This document shows positions 1 through 9,393 of a stretch of 47,134 nucleotides of DNA, piece after piece; the stretch's first letter is position 1; every line of letters begins with the position of its first letter. Source of the DNA: Robiginitomaculum sp. (lineage in GTDB: Bacteria; Pseudomonadota; Alphaproteobacteria; Caulobacterales; Maricaulaceae); NCBI GenBank assembly GCA_021776595.1, contig JAJFFP010000059.1, positions 1 to 47,134 of the forward strand. The letters run 5' to 3'. The translations under genes were made by a program, and so were the position numbers. Under the pieces are notes generated by a model, which had not been told where the DNA came from, did not search any database, and saw only the letters and a list, made by a program, of their open reading frames with translations.

Positions 1-1260
1 TCCGGCGCCGCTGACCGAATTGCCAAGGCGGTCACCAGCGGAAAATGCTGTGCCGGAACGATCCCCGATCAAGGTAAAGCCGCTTGTAGCATCAATATCG
101 CCTATAGACATCGTGGCGGAAAAAGTGCTGCTGGAGCCAAAAATAACATCCGCCCGACCGGCCTGCGCACCACCTGGTGTACCAATGATAATATCGTCAA
201 CACCATCGCCATTAAAATCACCGGCGCCGTCCACTGATGTCCCTGTTTGTGAGAAACTGGGGGCAATACCGGTCACGGAAAATCCGTTTGTGCCATCCAG
301 CGTTGAAGGATCTAAAGCGGCAGCAAAGGCAGAGGCGGAGCCAAATATGATATACGCTGCGCCAGCAGAATTGGTGTCACCGATCTGGGTTCTTCTTGCC
401 CCAATGATGATGTCATCCACGCCATCATTATTGACATCACCAGCCGCAGCCAGGGCGCTGCCGGTAAAATCATTGGCGGTAACGTTGCTAATGGCAAAAC
501 CGTTGCTGCCATCCAGAGAGCCAAGATCAAATGGATGGGTAAAATTACTACTTTTCCCGAAAACCACATAACCACCAGCTGTTCGCGAACCAATCAGCAA
601 ATCAGCCTTGCCATCATTATTAAAGTCGCCGCGCCCCTTACCGCCAAGGGCCTCGCCAACCAGCAAGAATTTTACTGCCCCATCAATGCGAAAACCGTTG
701 GTGCCATCAATATCAGCAAGTGCCAGTTCAGCGCCAAAAGCAGTATTTTTGCCATAAATAATAAATACCTGACCGGCCTGTGCATTGCTACCGACTTTAT
801 TATTGCCAAGCCCGACAACCAGATCATCAATACCATCGCCATTCAGATCGCCAGGGCCGCTAATGGCGTTAAACTCGTCGCGCAATTCCGGCTGACGCGT
901 GACGCCTTTAATGACAAAACCATTGCTGCCGTCCAGCGTATCGGCCTTAAAACTCGCCGGAAGTCCGGTTGCCTTGCCAAAAACAACGGCAATCTGCGCG
1001 GCCCTATCATTACCGGTGTTATTTTGCGAAGCGGCAAAATCGCCAATGCCATCACCATTAATGTCACCGATGGCACTCAGAAATGCCCCCATATTATCGT
1101 TGAATACTGATCCGGTAATCACAAAACCATCGGTGCCATCCAGCGTAGGCAGGTGCACTTCACCCGGTGGTCCGGGGCGGTCTTTCGGGCTGGATTGGGC
1201 ATGTGCCTGTGCAAAACTCATACTGCAAAGGCAGGCAATAACACCAAGCGACTTTATCAT
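1..1260 (-). CDS. Exported FG-GAP (integrin alpha-type) beta-propeller protein, 3' end outside window
   Basis: The frame is open from an ATG at 1260 to base 1 without a stop, giving 420 codons; the C-terminus lies beyond the window. It begins with a Sec-type signal peptide (MIKSLGVIACLCSMSFAQAHA). At least five FG-GAP blades follow, each with a calcium-loop core such as GDINGDGIGDF, GDLNGDGIDDLVVG, GDFNNDGKADLLIG, GDVNNDGVDDIIIG and GDFNGDGVDDIIIG, alternating with strands of the form LDGTNGF and VIFGSSSTF. FG-GAP repeats fold as beta-propellers and are often found in secreted or surface adhesins and enzymes. No catalytic domain is visible in this part. The fold is clear; the ligand and anchoring mode cannot be told. 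The gene faces away from its upstream neighbour's 3' end at 1366 and may have its own promoter in the 105-bp gap. Confidence 0.88.
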   Translation of the reverse strand, partial: MIKSLGVIACLCSMSFAQAHAQSSPKDRPGPPGEVHLPTLDGTDGFVITGSVFNDNMGAFLSAIGDINGDGIGDFAASQNNTGNDRAAQIAVVFGKATGLPASFKADTLDGSNGFVIKGVTRQPELRDEFNAISGPGDLNGDGIDDLVVGLGNNKVGSNAQAGQVFIIYGKNTAFGAELALADIDGTNGFRIDGAVKFLLVGEALGGKGRGDFNNDGKADLLIGSRTAGGYVVFGKSSNFTHPFDLGSLDGSNGFAISNVTANDFTGSALAAAGDVNNDGVDDIIIGARRTQIGDTNSAGAAYIIFGSASAFAAALDPSTLDGTNGFSVTGIAPSFSQTGTSVDGAGDFNGDGVDDIIIGTPGGAQAGRADVIFGSSSTFSATMSIGDIDATSGFTLIGDRSGTAFSAGDRLGNSVSGAG

Positions 1261-1365
1261 CGGACGTTCTCCATCAATACTCTGATGAAAGAACAACCAT
1301 ACTGGCAGAAACCGGGCATCACCCCAAAAGGGTAAAGCACAGGTATTGCAGTGTATGCGAAGGCA

Positions 1366-2421
1366 TTAGGTTAAAAATGTCAGGCGTTCATTTTCTGGCA
1401 GAGGCACAAAATACGCAGAGACATCATCTTCATGAATGGCGGACAGGCTGTCCGGTTGCCAGTCTGGATGATTGTCACGATCCACCAGCAAGGCCCGAAC
1501 GCCTTCGGCAAAGTCATGCCCGGCGACAAATTTGAGGCTAAGGCCCAATTCCATATCCATGCACGGGCGAAATTTCATGTTTTGCCCTTCTCGCATTTGT
1601 TTACGCGTCACCTTCAATGCCGTTGGTGATTTACCGTGCAGGATGCTGATCTGCTTTTGCGCCCAGTCACTGCCATCAGTGTCCAGCCGATCCAGTATTT
1701 CCTCTACCGTGCTGGCGGCAAAGGCTTTATCAATCTGCTCTTTGTGCTCTACCACTGTGCCAGGGCCCGGCAAGCCGGTCAGACTATCGATAATTTCGGC
1801 AACATCGCCTTCTTCTTGCGCATCTTCGATCAGGCGCGCCAAAATCTGTGGGTGTTGGTCAGAGGGGGCATAATCTGTGGCAATGCCAAGGGTAAATACA
1901 TCCGCCGCCTTTAAGCGCGCCCCGGTAAGCGCCAACCAGGTGCCAAGCTCTCCCTCAAGGCGCGGCAAAAAGAAACTTCCACCTACATCGGGGTAAAACC
2001 CTATCCCTGTTTCCGGCATGGCAAACAGGGTTTTATCGCCGCAAAGTCTTCGCATTCCATGCACCGATATACCAACCCCTCCGCCCATAACAATGCCATC
2101 AATCATCGCCACATAGGGTTTGGAATATTCCTTGATCAGTGTATTCAGGCGGTATTCCTCGGCGTAGAATTGATGCGCGTAAGATGTTTCGCTGGCCGGA
2201 TCGACCAGCGCCCGTATGTCGCCACCGGCGCAAAAGGCTTTTTCCCCCGCAGCATCGACCACTACGCCAACGATATTATGATCATCTTTCCAGTCCAGCA
2301 ACGCGCTTGTCATCAGCCGGATCATGGAAAGGTCAAGTGCGTTCAACGCCTTGGGACGGTTCAATGTCAGGCGGCCAATACGTCCTTCGACCTTTACGAT
2401 TACGGGGGCGGTATCAGTCAT
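1366..2421 (-). CDS. 3-hydroxyisobutyryl-CoA hydrolase-like enzyme (crotonase superfamily)
   Basis: This 351-residue protein is a crotonase-fold enzyme, most like HIBCH, which hydrolyses 3-hydroxyisobutyryl-CoA in valine breakdown. An oxyanion-hole motif is at about residues 64-69 (CAGGDI). The GGGVG loop is at 113-117 and MPETGIGFYPDVGG at 135-148. This PET-x-IG-x-x-PDVGG signature distinguishes HIBCH from ordinary enoyl-CoA hydratases, and the length (about 350 rather than 260) also fits. The C-terminal region containing RALLVDRDNHPDWQP is another HIBCH trait. The ATG at 2421 gives MTDTAPVIVKVEG, a normal family N-terminus. It lies downstream of the acyl-CoA dehydrogenase at 2533-3669, same strand, a pairing expected for valine catabolism. 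A plain enoyl-CoA hydratase is less likely. Confidence 0.85.
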   Translation of the reverse strand: MTDTAPVIVKVEGRIGRLTLNRPKALNALDLSMIRLMTSALLDWKDDHNIVGVVVDAAGEKAFCAGGDIRALVDPASETSYAHQFYAEEYRLNTLIKEYSKPYVAMIDGIVMGGGVGISVHGMRRLCGDKTLFAMPETGIGFYPDVGGSFFLPRLEGELGTWLALTGARLKAADVFTLGIATDYAPSDQHPQILARLIEDAQEEGDVAEIIDSLTGLPGPGTVVEHKEQIDKAFAASTVEEILDRLDTDGSDWAQKQISILHGKSPTALKVTRKQMREGQNMKFRPCMDMELGLSLKFVAGHDFAEGVRALLVDRDNHPDWQPDSLSAIHEDDVSAYFVPLPENERLTFLT

Positions 2422-2443
2422 GTTATTCCCAGTTCTACTCTAT

Positions 2444-2513
2444 CGTCATTCCGGCGGAAAGCCGGAATCCAATGGTGACCCTTTACTGGATACCGATTTT
2501 CATCGGTATGACG
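2444..2513. repeat. Intergenic palindromic repeat, family B copy 1
   Basis: The element has inverted outer ends (CGTCATTCC at the left, GGTATGACG at the right) and two inner hairpins, CCGGC-GGAAA-GCCGG at 2451-2465 and ACCGAT-TTTC-ATCGGT at 2492-2507. It fills most of the gap between the two valine-catabolism genes. Three further copies in the window share the ends and the two-hairpin design. It may fold in the transcript and affect read-through or stability; that is inference. Confidence 0.8.
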
Positions 2514-2532
2514 TGTAAAATGATACACAACA

Positions 2533-3669
2533 TTATCCCAACTCATTTCGCGCGATAATAACGCGCATAATCTCATTTGTGCCCTCAAGGATTTGATGCA
2601 CCCGCAAATCGCGCACAATGCGCTCCAGCGGGTAATCTTTTAAGTAACCATACCCGCCGTGCAATTGCAGGGCATCATTGGCCACCTTAAAGCCCACATC
2701 GGTGGCAAAGCGCTTGGCCATGGCGGCGTATTTTCCCTTTTGCGGGTGCCCCTCATCAATCGCCGCTGCCCCGCGATAGAGCATCATCCTTGCGGCCTGT
2801 AATTCGGTGGCCATATCGGCAATTTTGAACTGGCTGGCCTGAAATGCGCCAATGGGTTTGCCAAACTGTGTTCGGCTGCCGATATATTCCCTGGCCAGAT
2901 TAAGCGCCTCACTGGCACCGCCCAGCGAGCAAGAACCAATATTGATGCGCCCGCCATCAAGGCCCGACATGGCAATCTTGAAACCCACGCCTTCATCAGA
3001 GAGGCGGTTGGCCACCGGCACTTTACAATCCTCAAATATAACCGCCGCCGTGGGTTGCGCATTCCAGCCCATTTTTCGCTCATTGGCCCCAAAGCCGAGA
3101 CCCTTCGTGCCCTTTTCCACTACGAAAGTGGAAATGCCCTTGGGTCCGGCCTCGCCAGTGCGCACCATCACCACATAAATGTCAGACACCCCGGCACCGG
3201 AGATAAAGGCCTTGGTGCCATTCAGGATATAATGATCCCCATCCCGCACTGCTTTGGTGCGAAGCGCCGCCGCATCGGATCCTGAACCTGGCTCTGTCAG
3301 GCAATAACTGGCGATCAGGTCCATGCTCATCAGGCCCGGCAGCCATTTGGCCCGCTGTTCCTCATTGCCATAGGTGTCGATCATCCACGAGGCCATATTA
3401 TGGATCGACAGATACGCCGCCGTGGCCACGCACCCCATGGAGAGCTGCTCGAATATCAATGCCGCATCAAGACGGCTCAGGTTCGAGCCGCCATGTTCCT
3501 CGCCCACATAAATCCCGGCAAAGCCAAGGGCCGCCGCCTCGCGCATCACGGAGACGGGAAAATGCTTTTCCTCGTCCCAGCGGGCGGCATTGGGGCGCAA
3601 TTTGTCACCAGCGAACCCGGCCGCCATGTCCTTGATCAAGGTTTGTTCTTCGGTCAGGGTGAAGTCCAT
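2533..3669 (-). CDS. Acyl-CoA dehydrogenase, isobutyryl-CoA dehydrogenase-like
   Basis: This 378-residue FAD-dependent acyl-CoA dehydrogenase would oxidise a short branched acyl-CoA and pass electrons to ETF. The core motifs are [12 protein letters not shown] (FAD and substrate binding), the [21 protein letters not shown] segment (split here as [12 protein letters not shown] and LERIVRDLR) and [10 protein letters not shown], whose Glu (about residue 362) is at the usual catalytic-base position. The ATG at 3669 is preferred: it yields MDFTLTEEQ, a typical family N-terminus, with AAGGG eight bases upstream. A longer frame reaching 3717 adds 16 unrelated residues. Isobutyryl-CoA is the favoured substrate because an HIBCH-like hydrolase follows directly; sequence alone does not exclude another short-chain acyl-CoA. 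Confidence 0.85.
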   Translation of the reverse strand: MDFTLTEEQTLIKDMAAGFAGDKLRPNAARWDEEKHFPVSVMREAAALGFAGIYVGEEHGGSNLSRLDAALIFEQLSMGCVATAAYLSIHNMASWMIDTYGNEEQRAKWLPGLMSMDLIASYCLTEPGSGSDAAALRTKAVRDGDHYILNGTKAFISGAGVSDIYVVMVRTGEAGPKGISTFVVEKGTKGLGFGANERKMGWNAQPTAAVIFEDCKVPVANRLSDEGVGFKIAMSGLDGGRINIGSCSLGGASEALNLAREYIGSRTQFGKPIGAFQASQFKIADMATELQAARMMLYRGAAAIDEGHPQKGKYAAMAKRFATDVGFKVANDALQLHGGYGYLKDYPLERIVRDLRVHQILEGTNEIMRVIIARNELG

Positions 3670-3724
3670 GCTTCGAGCCCTTTCATGATTGATGGAATTG
3701 CTCAGTTCCTGGTGCACAATTCAT

Positions 3725-3749
3725 CCGAAAACCGGTTCCCACTTTTCGG
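3725..3749. repeat. Short inverted repeat with CCGAAAA/TTTTCGG arms
   Basis: Seven-base perfect arms (3725-3731 and 3743-3749) flank CCGGTTCCCAC in the gap between the divergent acyl-CoA dehydrogenase and hemB genes. The pattern resembles a small element I recall as common between genes in Rhizobiales and relatives. There is only one copy here, so a repeat-family assignment rests on memory. It could equally be an operator for either gene. Confidence 0.45.
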
Positions 3750-3769
3750 CTTGTGCTTTACCGTGATAG

Positions 3770-4792
<1,023 letters not shown>

Positions 4793-4830
4793 TAAAAGAA
4801 GCTATGGACTTTTGCGGAAAAACGCCGCAC

Positions 4831-4853
4831 CCTTTGCAAAATAAAAGCAAAGG
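4831..4853 (+). promoter_or_regulatory. Hairpin reaching into the ribosome-binding site of the M28 peptidase gene
   Basis: CCTTTGC at 4831-4837 and GCAAAGG at 4847-4853 form a perfect seven-base stem with a nine-base A/T loop. The right arm overlaps the Shine-Dalgarno AGGGGAG at 4851-4857, just before the ATG at 4863. Such a hairpin could dampen translation initiation or act as a weak attenuator after hemB. There is no U-run immediately after it, so it is not a standard terminator. Confidence 0.45.
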
Positions 4854-4862
4854 GGAGCCATC

Positions 4863-6497
4863 ATGTTCAAGCCATCATTTAAGCTGGTATCCGTATGTGC
4901 CGTTTTGGCCATATCGGGGGCCGCGCTGGCCGAAGAAACCGTAAATCTTGATATGGTCAATCGTATTCGTGATGAGGGGTTTAATCACTCTCACGTCATG
5001 GATAATCTGGGCTATCTGACCGACGTCATCGGCCCGCGCCTGACCGGCTCGCCCCAATTACGCCAGGCCAATGACTGGACCTTGGCCAAATTTGAGAAAA
5101 TGGGCCTGAAAAACGGGCAATTGGACGGTTTTGATTTTGGTCGTGGCTGGTCATTTTCCAGCGTCAATGTCACCATGACCACACCGCGCACGGCGCATCT
5201 TTATGCCCTGCCCCTGGGCTGGCACCCTGGCACCGATGGTCCGGTAGCCGGCGAAGTCATGAAGGTGAATATAAACTCAAAAAAAGATTTTGAAAAATAT
5301 GAAGGCAAGCTGGAAGGCAAAATTGTGCTGCTTAGCAAAGCCAAAAAACGTAGCCCCGGTGAAGACCCCAGAATGCCCACCTTCAAGCGCTATTCCGATA
5401 AAGAGCTGGCCAAGCGTGAAAATTTCAATGTGCCCGTAGATCGCCCGCAAGGCCCGCGCGGGTTTGAGAAAAAATTCCTCTTTGAAGAAGACCTTTACGC
5501 ATTTTTGCACAAGGAAGGCGCGCTGGCGGCCATTAAACGAAGCCCCCGTGATGCGGCCCTGATCGAAGCCTCGGCCTATCTTTATAAAACCGGGCACACC
5601 CCGCAAATCCCGGCGGTTTCCATGTCCACCGAAGATTATGAGCGCATTTTGCGTCTGCTGGATCGTGATATTCCAGTTAACATCAACATGGAAGTTAAAG
5701 CGCAGTATTATGATGACGACCCCAAAGCCTATAACACCATTGCCGAAATACCTGGCAAAGGCTCCAACCCCGAAGTGGTTATGGCCGGGGCGCATCTGGA
5801 TAGCTGGTTTGTTGGCGATGGTGCCGCCGATAACGGTGCCGGATCAGCGGTGATCATGGAAGCGGCACGGATTTTAAGCGCGCTTGATATCAAACCCAAA
5901 CGCACCATCCGCTTTGCCCTATGGGGCGGCGAGGAACAGGGACTTTATGGCTCGGCCCATTATGTGCGCACCCATTTTGGCGACCGCCCTGTGGTTGATG
6001 ATGAGACACGCGCTCAATTGCCTTCCTTCTTCTGGTTTAATGAAACCTGGCCGATAACCACCAAGCCAGAGCACAAAAAACTCTCGGCCTATTTTAACTT
6101 TGATAACGGATCGGGAAAAATCAGAGGCATCTATGGCGAAGGCAATGCCGCCATCCGCCCCATTTTTGAAAGCTGGTTCAAGCCGTTTGAAGACTTGGGA
6201 GCGGGCACCATTTCGCTCAACAAGACCGGCGGCACGGACCATCTTTATTTTCAATGGGTGGGCCTGCCCGCGTTTCAGTTCATTCAGGACCCGCTGGACT
6301 ATGGCGCCCGCATTCACCACAGCCAGATCGATACGCTGGATCATGTTTCCGAAGCCGATCTGAAACAGGCCTCGGTCATTATGGCGACCTTCCTCTATAA
6401 TGCCGCCATGCGCAACGAGCGCCTGCCCCGTAAACCCCTGCCCACCGAGCCACCTAAAAGTAGGAAAAAGAAAGAGACCGAAGATGGTGAGGAGTGA
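4863..6497 (+). CDS. Exported M28-family zinc metallopeptidase
   Basis: This 544-residue protein begins with a signal peptide (MFKPSFKLVSVCAVLAISGAALA). The C-terminal half has the M28 co-catalytic zinc site: H311 in AGAHLDSW, bridging D323 in DGAADNG, catalytic E357 and ligand E358 in WGGEEQGLYGS, D414 in FNFDNGSG and a His in RIHHSQIDT (485 or 486). The region from about 110 to 290 is probably a protease-associated (PA) insert, with a VLLSKAKKR segment. The last 25 residues are Lys/Glu/Pro-rich. M28 enzymes are mostly aminopeptidases or carboxypeptidases, so a role in periplasmic or extracellular peptide breakdown is likely; substrate unknown. AGGGGAG precedes the start. Confidence 0.9.
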   Translation: MFKPSFKLVSVCAVLAISGAALAEETVNLDMVNRIRDEGFNHSHVMDNLGYLTDVIGPRLTGSPQLRQANDWTLAKFEKMGLKNGQLDGFDFGRGWSFSSVNVTMTTPRTAHLYALPLGWHPGTDGPVAGEVMKVNINSKKDFEKYEGKLEGKIVLLSKAKKRSPGEDPRMPTFKRYSDKELAKRENFNVPVDRPQGPRGFEKKFLFEEDLYAFLHKEGALAAIKRSPRDAALIEASAYLYKTGHTPQIPAVSMSTEDYERILRLLDRDIPVNINMEVKAQYYDDDPKAYNTIAEIPGKGSNPEVVMAGAHLDSWFVGDGAADNGAGSAVIMEAARILSALDIKPKRTIRFALWGGEEQGLYGSAHYVRTHFGDRPVVDDETRAQLPSFFWFNETWPITTKPEHKKLSAYFNFDNGSGKIRGIYGEGNAAIRPIFESWFKPFEDLGAGTISLNKTGGTDHLYFQWVGLPAFQFIQDPLDYGARIHHSQIDTLDHVSEADLKQASVIMATFLYNAAMRNERLPRKPLPTEPPKSRKKKETEDGEE

Positions 6498-6545
6498 GTT
6501 TGCGTTATACCTTAAACGAATGTTTTTGATGCTTTGTTCCACTCC

Positions 6546-6624
6546 TGTCATTACCCGGTTTATCCGGGTGATCCAGTTCAGCAAGGCAATTAGGACTGGA
6601 TTACCGAGACAGGCCCGGCAATGA
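6546..6624. repeat. Intergenic palindromic repeat, family B copy 2
   Basis: The left end TGTCATTACCCGG forms a hairpin with CCGGGTGATCCAG (ACCCGG-TTTAT-CCGGGT). The right part, read on the minus strand, is TCATTGCCGGGCCTGTCTCG, close to the left end of the copy at 15625. The right hairpin is degraded. It lies between the M28 peptidase and the convergent unknown gene at 6665. Confidence 0.7.
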
Positions 6625-6664
6625 AATGGCGGCGAGTTTCCCCCACAAAAACCTACCAATCGCC

Positions 6665-7240
6665 TCAGCTTTCCACATTATCAAGCACGGTTATAATGAC
6701 TTTTCGCTTCTCTGGGTCCGGCTCATCCTCAATGCATGAGCGAATTTTCTGCGCGATAACCTTGCCAAAACGAGACGACTTTACCACCGAGGCGTTCAGA
6801 TAAACTGACATGAAAGTCACAGGACAGGATACTATATCGTCCCGCTCACCTGCCATAGTCTGATAGTATTTGCTCAACGCCGCAAGCAGGTGCTTATCGT
6901 CCATAATCGGTCGTAGTAAAACGGTCGAACTTGTCAAGATTATTGGTATTTCACTATTGGAAAAGCGGCATGTTGCATGTTTTGACGCCTTATAGACAGC
7001 GCCGTCATAATGTGGGGCCTCTTTGCCGCGCTTCGTGTTGGCCTGTTGAAAATACTGATACTCATTCAGCAGTGACGTTGTAATCAATATGCCGCACTTA
7101 TCATGCATAGCCTCAAAATTTGTGCGCAAACGCTGCGTCCTTAAACTGACCTTATCCATGAATGAGAAGAACGTATCCAGACCCGCTTTTTTTGCTGCTT
7201 CCAACTCCTCTGCATCCGCCAGATCGGCGTAATTTTTCAT
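6665..7240 (-). CDS. Uncharacterised 191-residue cytoplasmic protein
   Basis: I do not recognise this protein. It has no signal peptide or membrane segment and is mixed in charge. Visible features are a helical N-terminal part rich in Ala, Leu and charged residues (to about 45), a middle section with aromatic and Lys-rich stretches, and a C-terminal part around VTFMSVYLNASVV followed by a charged helix. No catalytic motif stands out. The ATG at 7240 has TCAGG six to ten bases upstream. The gene is isolated from its neighbours by repeats on one side and a short gap on the other, and its composition is slightly more AT-rich than the metabolic genes, so recent acquisition is possible. Reality of the frame is supported by length and lack of a competing frame. 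Confidence 0.6.
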   Translation of the reverse strand: MKNYADLADAEELEAAKKAGLDTFFSFMDKVSLRTQRLRTNFEAMHDKCGILITTSLLNEYQYFQQANTKRGKEAPHYDGAVYKASKHATCRFSNSEIPIILTSSTVLLRPIMDDKHLLAALSKYYQTMAGERDDIVSCPVTFMSVYLNASVVKSSRFGKVIAQKIRSCIEDEPDPEKRKVIITVLDNVES

Positions 7241-7372
7241 CTGAACCTGACAAGAAGAGCCATCATCAAAAATTCTTGGAAATGATGAGAAACACGATTA
7301 CGTCCGCTCATTCGCAGAAGAGCACCCGTAAAGGGCAAGGCCGAGAATTATGATGATGAAATAACGCACACC

Positions 7373-7675
7373 CTAGTTCAACCTGCCCAGAGGCAATATC
7401 CGTCCAAAAACCCTCAACAACCCTGCGCCCAGCAATCCCGTGAAAGTCGCTTGCAGGAAGACAATCACCAAAGCCATCGGAAAGTATTTCAGGGCCTCAA
7501 TCGTCGTTCCCAGCGGTTTTCCAAACACGGCTATCTTTTCAGGGGCCATAATGGAAATGGGTAGCCAAAGCAGCATTACAAATGCCCATGGCAGGAGGGT
7601 CGCCCAAAATACAATCTTAAATAACCCAAAAAAGCTGACTTGAAAAAATTCTATAGTCCGGTTTTCTGTATTCAT
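7373..7675 (-). CDS. Small two-helix membrane protein of unknown function
   Basis: The 100-residue product has a polar N-terminus, a long hydrophobic stretch at about 17-45 (containing FWATLLPWAFVMLLWLP) and a second at about 67-88 (FPMALVIVFLQATFTGLLG), ending in a basic tail. That fits two transmembrane helices in the inner membrane. I recognise no family. The ATG at 7675 lacks a Shine-Dalgarno sequence; instead a TATAAT lies only seven bases upstream, which would put transcription start at or next to the ATG. It follows 130 bp upstream of the other unknown gene on the same strand and may be co-transcribed with it. Confidence 0.5.
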   Translation of the reverse strand: MNTENRTIEFFQVSFFGLFKIVFWATLLPWAFVMLLWLPISIMAPEKIAVFGKPLGTTIEALKYFPMALVIVFLQATFTGLLGAGLLRVFGRILPLGRLN

Positions 7676-7682
7676 GCACTGT

Positions 7683-7688
7683 ATTATA
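7683..7688 (-). promoter_or_regulatory. Candidate -10 box implying a leaderless transcript for the small membrane protein
   Basis: On the minus strand a perfect TATAAT ends seven bases before the ATG at 7675. With usual spacing the transcript would start at the A of the ATG, which agrees with the missing ribosome-binding site. The -35 region is poor (TGGAAT at 17-base spacing). This is a guess from one hexamer. Confidence 0.3.
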
Positions 7689-7810
7689 CAGGGGTGAATT
7701 TCTAAATTCCAGTGATTTTTATGATCACTACACTAAACATGATCACCTTATCTTGAAACCAAGAAACCTCACCCCGACGAAGGCAGGCACCGCAATGACG
7801 TAGGCGTCCC
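7689..7810. other. Non-coding stretch with a short hairpin and a decayed half of repeat family B
   Basis: No gene is visible between the small membrane protein (start 7675) and lpd (stop 7977). AGTGAT and ATCACT at 7711-7729 can pair across seven bases. The stretch at about 7770-7800 (ACCCCGACGAAGGCAGGCAC then GCAATGACG) looks like the right half of a family B repeat. The rest of the gap is repeat family C. Confidence 0.5.
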
Positions 7811-7921
7811 CCTTCTCCCTTTGGGAGAAGGTTGGGATGAGGGGGGAGGGTGAAGCGCGTCATGGCGCAAATTTTCCACGCCCCATCCCCTCACCTCAAT
7901 CCTCTCCCTCAAGGGAGAGGA
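7811..7921. repeat. Palindromic repeat, family C (CTCTCCC/GGGAGAG type)
   Basis: Two related hairpins face each other: TTCTCCCTTTGGGAGAA at the left and CTCTCCCTCAAGGGAGAG at the right. They are joined by complementary stretches (TGGGATGAGGGG against CCCCATCCCCTCACC). The whole can fold into one long stem with hairpin tips. Elements of this look are common between genes in many proteobacteria. It lies immediately downstream of lpd, so it may act as a transcription end or mRNA-stability structure for the PDH cluster. Confidence 0.75.
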
Positions 7922-7976
7922 AGCGCTGCTGGATATGCCGAATTCATGCCTTTCCCCTAGAGGAAAGCAAGGAAAG

Positions 7977-9392
7977 TTAAACGTGGATCACCTTGCCATA
8001 GGCATCCAGCACGCTTTCGTGCATCATTTCCGACAGGGTCGGGTGCGGGAACACCGTTTCCATAAGTTCAGCTTCGGTGGTTTCCAGCGTGCGGGCGATG
8101 GTGTAGCCCTGAATCAGTTCAGTGACTTCCGCGCCGATCATGTGCGCGCCCAAAAGCTCGCCGGTTTTGGCGTCAAACACGGTTTTGATCAGTCCTTCGG
8201 CCTCGCCCAGCGCGATGGCCTTGCCATTGCCCATAAACGGGAAGCGCCCCACCTTGACCGTGTGCCCGGCGGCTTTGGCGGCCGCTTCGGTAAGGCCCAC
8301 CGAGGCCACTTGCGGACGGCAATAGGTGCACCCCGGAATATTGCCAGATCTAAGCGGGTGCGGGTTTTTACCGGCGATCTTTTCAACGCAGATCACTCCT
8401 TCATGGGACGCCTTGTGCGCCAGCCAGGGCGGCGCGGTCAGATCGCCAATGGCATATAAGCCCGGCACGTTTGTGCGAGAGTATTCATCCACCACCACGT
8501 GGGTGCGGTCGGTTTTAACGCCCAACGCTTCAAGGCCAAGGTTTTCCACATTGCCGACAATGCCAATGGCCAGAATAATGCGCTCTGCCGCGATCTCTTC
8601 CATCTTGCCGTCTTTGGTCTTGATACTGGCGGTAATGCTTTCCTTGCCGGAGCTAACCTTTTCCACTTGTGCAGAGGTAAGGATATTCATACCCGCCTTT
8701 TCAAAGGCTTTTTGCGCGTGGCCGCTGATCTCAACGTCTTCGACCGGCAATACCCGGTCCATCATCTCGACCACAGTTACATCGGCCCCAAGGGCATTGT
8801 AAAAGCTGGCAAATTCAATGCCGATGGCACCAGAACCAATCACCAGCAGGGACTTGGGCATCACATCCGGGGTCATGGCCTCTTTGGCGGTCCAGATAAA
8901 TTTACCATCGGGGGCCAGGCCAGCGGCGGGGATGGTGCGCGCCCGTGCGCCAGTGGCCAGAATAACCTGGGCAGCGTTATAGGTCGCCTCTTTGCCTGCC
9001 TTGTCCTTGACGATAACCTTGGGGGCTTTTGCCCCGCGTTCCAGCCGCGCTGTGCCATCAATCACAGTGACTTTGTGCTTTTTGAGCAGGTATTTAACGC
9101 CGCCAGAAAGCTGACCTGCGATATCGCGCGAACGTTTAACCACCTTTTCCAGATCAAAATCCACCCTGGTGCAGCTCAGGCCAAATGATTTTGCATTTTC
9201 CATCAGCTCAAAAACTTCGGCGGAGCGCAACAACGCCTTGGTGGGGATACAGCCCCAGTTCAGACATACGCCGCCCAAATGCTCGCGCTCAACGATAGCG
9301 GTTTTCAGGCCCAATTGCGCCGCGCGTATGGCCGCAACATAGCCACCGGGACCGGCACCAATAATAATTAAATCAAAAGGTTGTGCACTCAT
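7977..9392 (-). CDS. lpd: Dihydrolipoyl dehydrogenase (E3) of pyruvate dehydrogenase
   Basis: The 471-residue flavoprotein reoxidises dihydrolipoyl groups with NAD+. It shows the N-terminal FAD fold (IIGAGPGGYVAA), the redox disulfide C43/C48 in GGVCLNWGCIPTK, the NAD-binding GSGAIGIEFA, the second FAD motif YAIGDLTAPPWLAHKASHEG, and the C-terminal catalytic pair H450/E455 in HPHPTLSE. The start has one base between it and the stop of the thioesterase gene, so the two are co-transcribed. Its place as last gene of a cluster containing pdhA, pdhB and pdhC assigns it to the PDH complex, though E3 subunits are often shared with other 2-oxoacid dehydrogenases. Confidence 0.96.
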   Translation of the reverse strand: MSAQPFDLIIIGAGPGGYVAAIRAAQLGLKTAIVEREHLGGVCLNWGCIPTKALLRSAEVFELMENAKSFGLSCTRVDFDLEKVVKRSRDIAGQLSGGVKYLLKKHKVTVIDGTARLERGAKAPKVIVKDKAGKEATYNAAQVILATGARARTIPAAGLAPDGKFIWTAKEAMTPDVMPKSLLVIGSGAIGIEFASFYNALGADVTVVEMMDRVLPVEDVEISGHAQKAFEKAGMNILTSAQVEKVSSGKESITASIKTKDGKMEEIAAERIILAIGIVGNVENLGLEALGVKTDRTHVVVDEYSRTNVPGLYAIGDLTAPPWLAHKASHEGVICVEKIAGKNPHPLRSGNIPGCTYCRPQVASVGLTEAAAKAAGHTVKVGRFPFMGNGKAIALGEAEGLIKTVFDAKTGELLGAHMIGAEVTELIQGYTIARTLETTEAELMETVFPHPTLSEMMHESVLDAYGKVIHV

Positions 9393-9393
9393 C

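Noticed and set aside
5919-6659. A 246-codon minus-strand frame opposite the M28 peptidase
   Set aside because: It covers the peptidase active-site region and ends in repeat sequence; no family features.
8499-9188. A 229-codon plus-strand frame opposite lpd
   Set aside because: The lpd protein matches its family over the full length; the antisense product is compositionally odd and is a codon-bias shadow.
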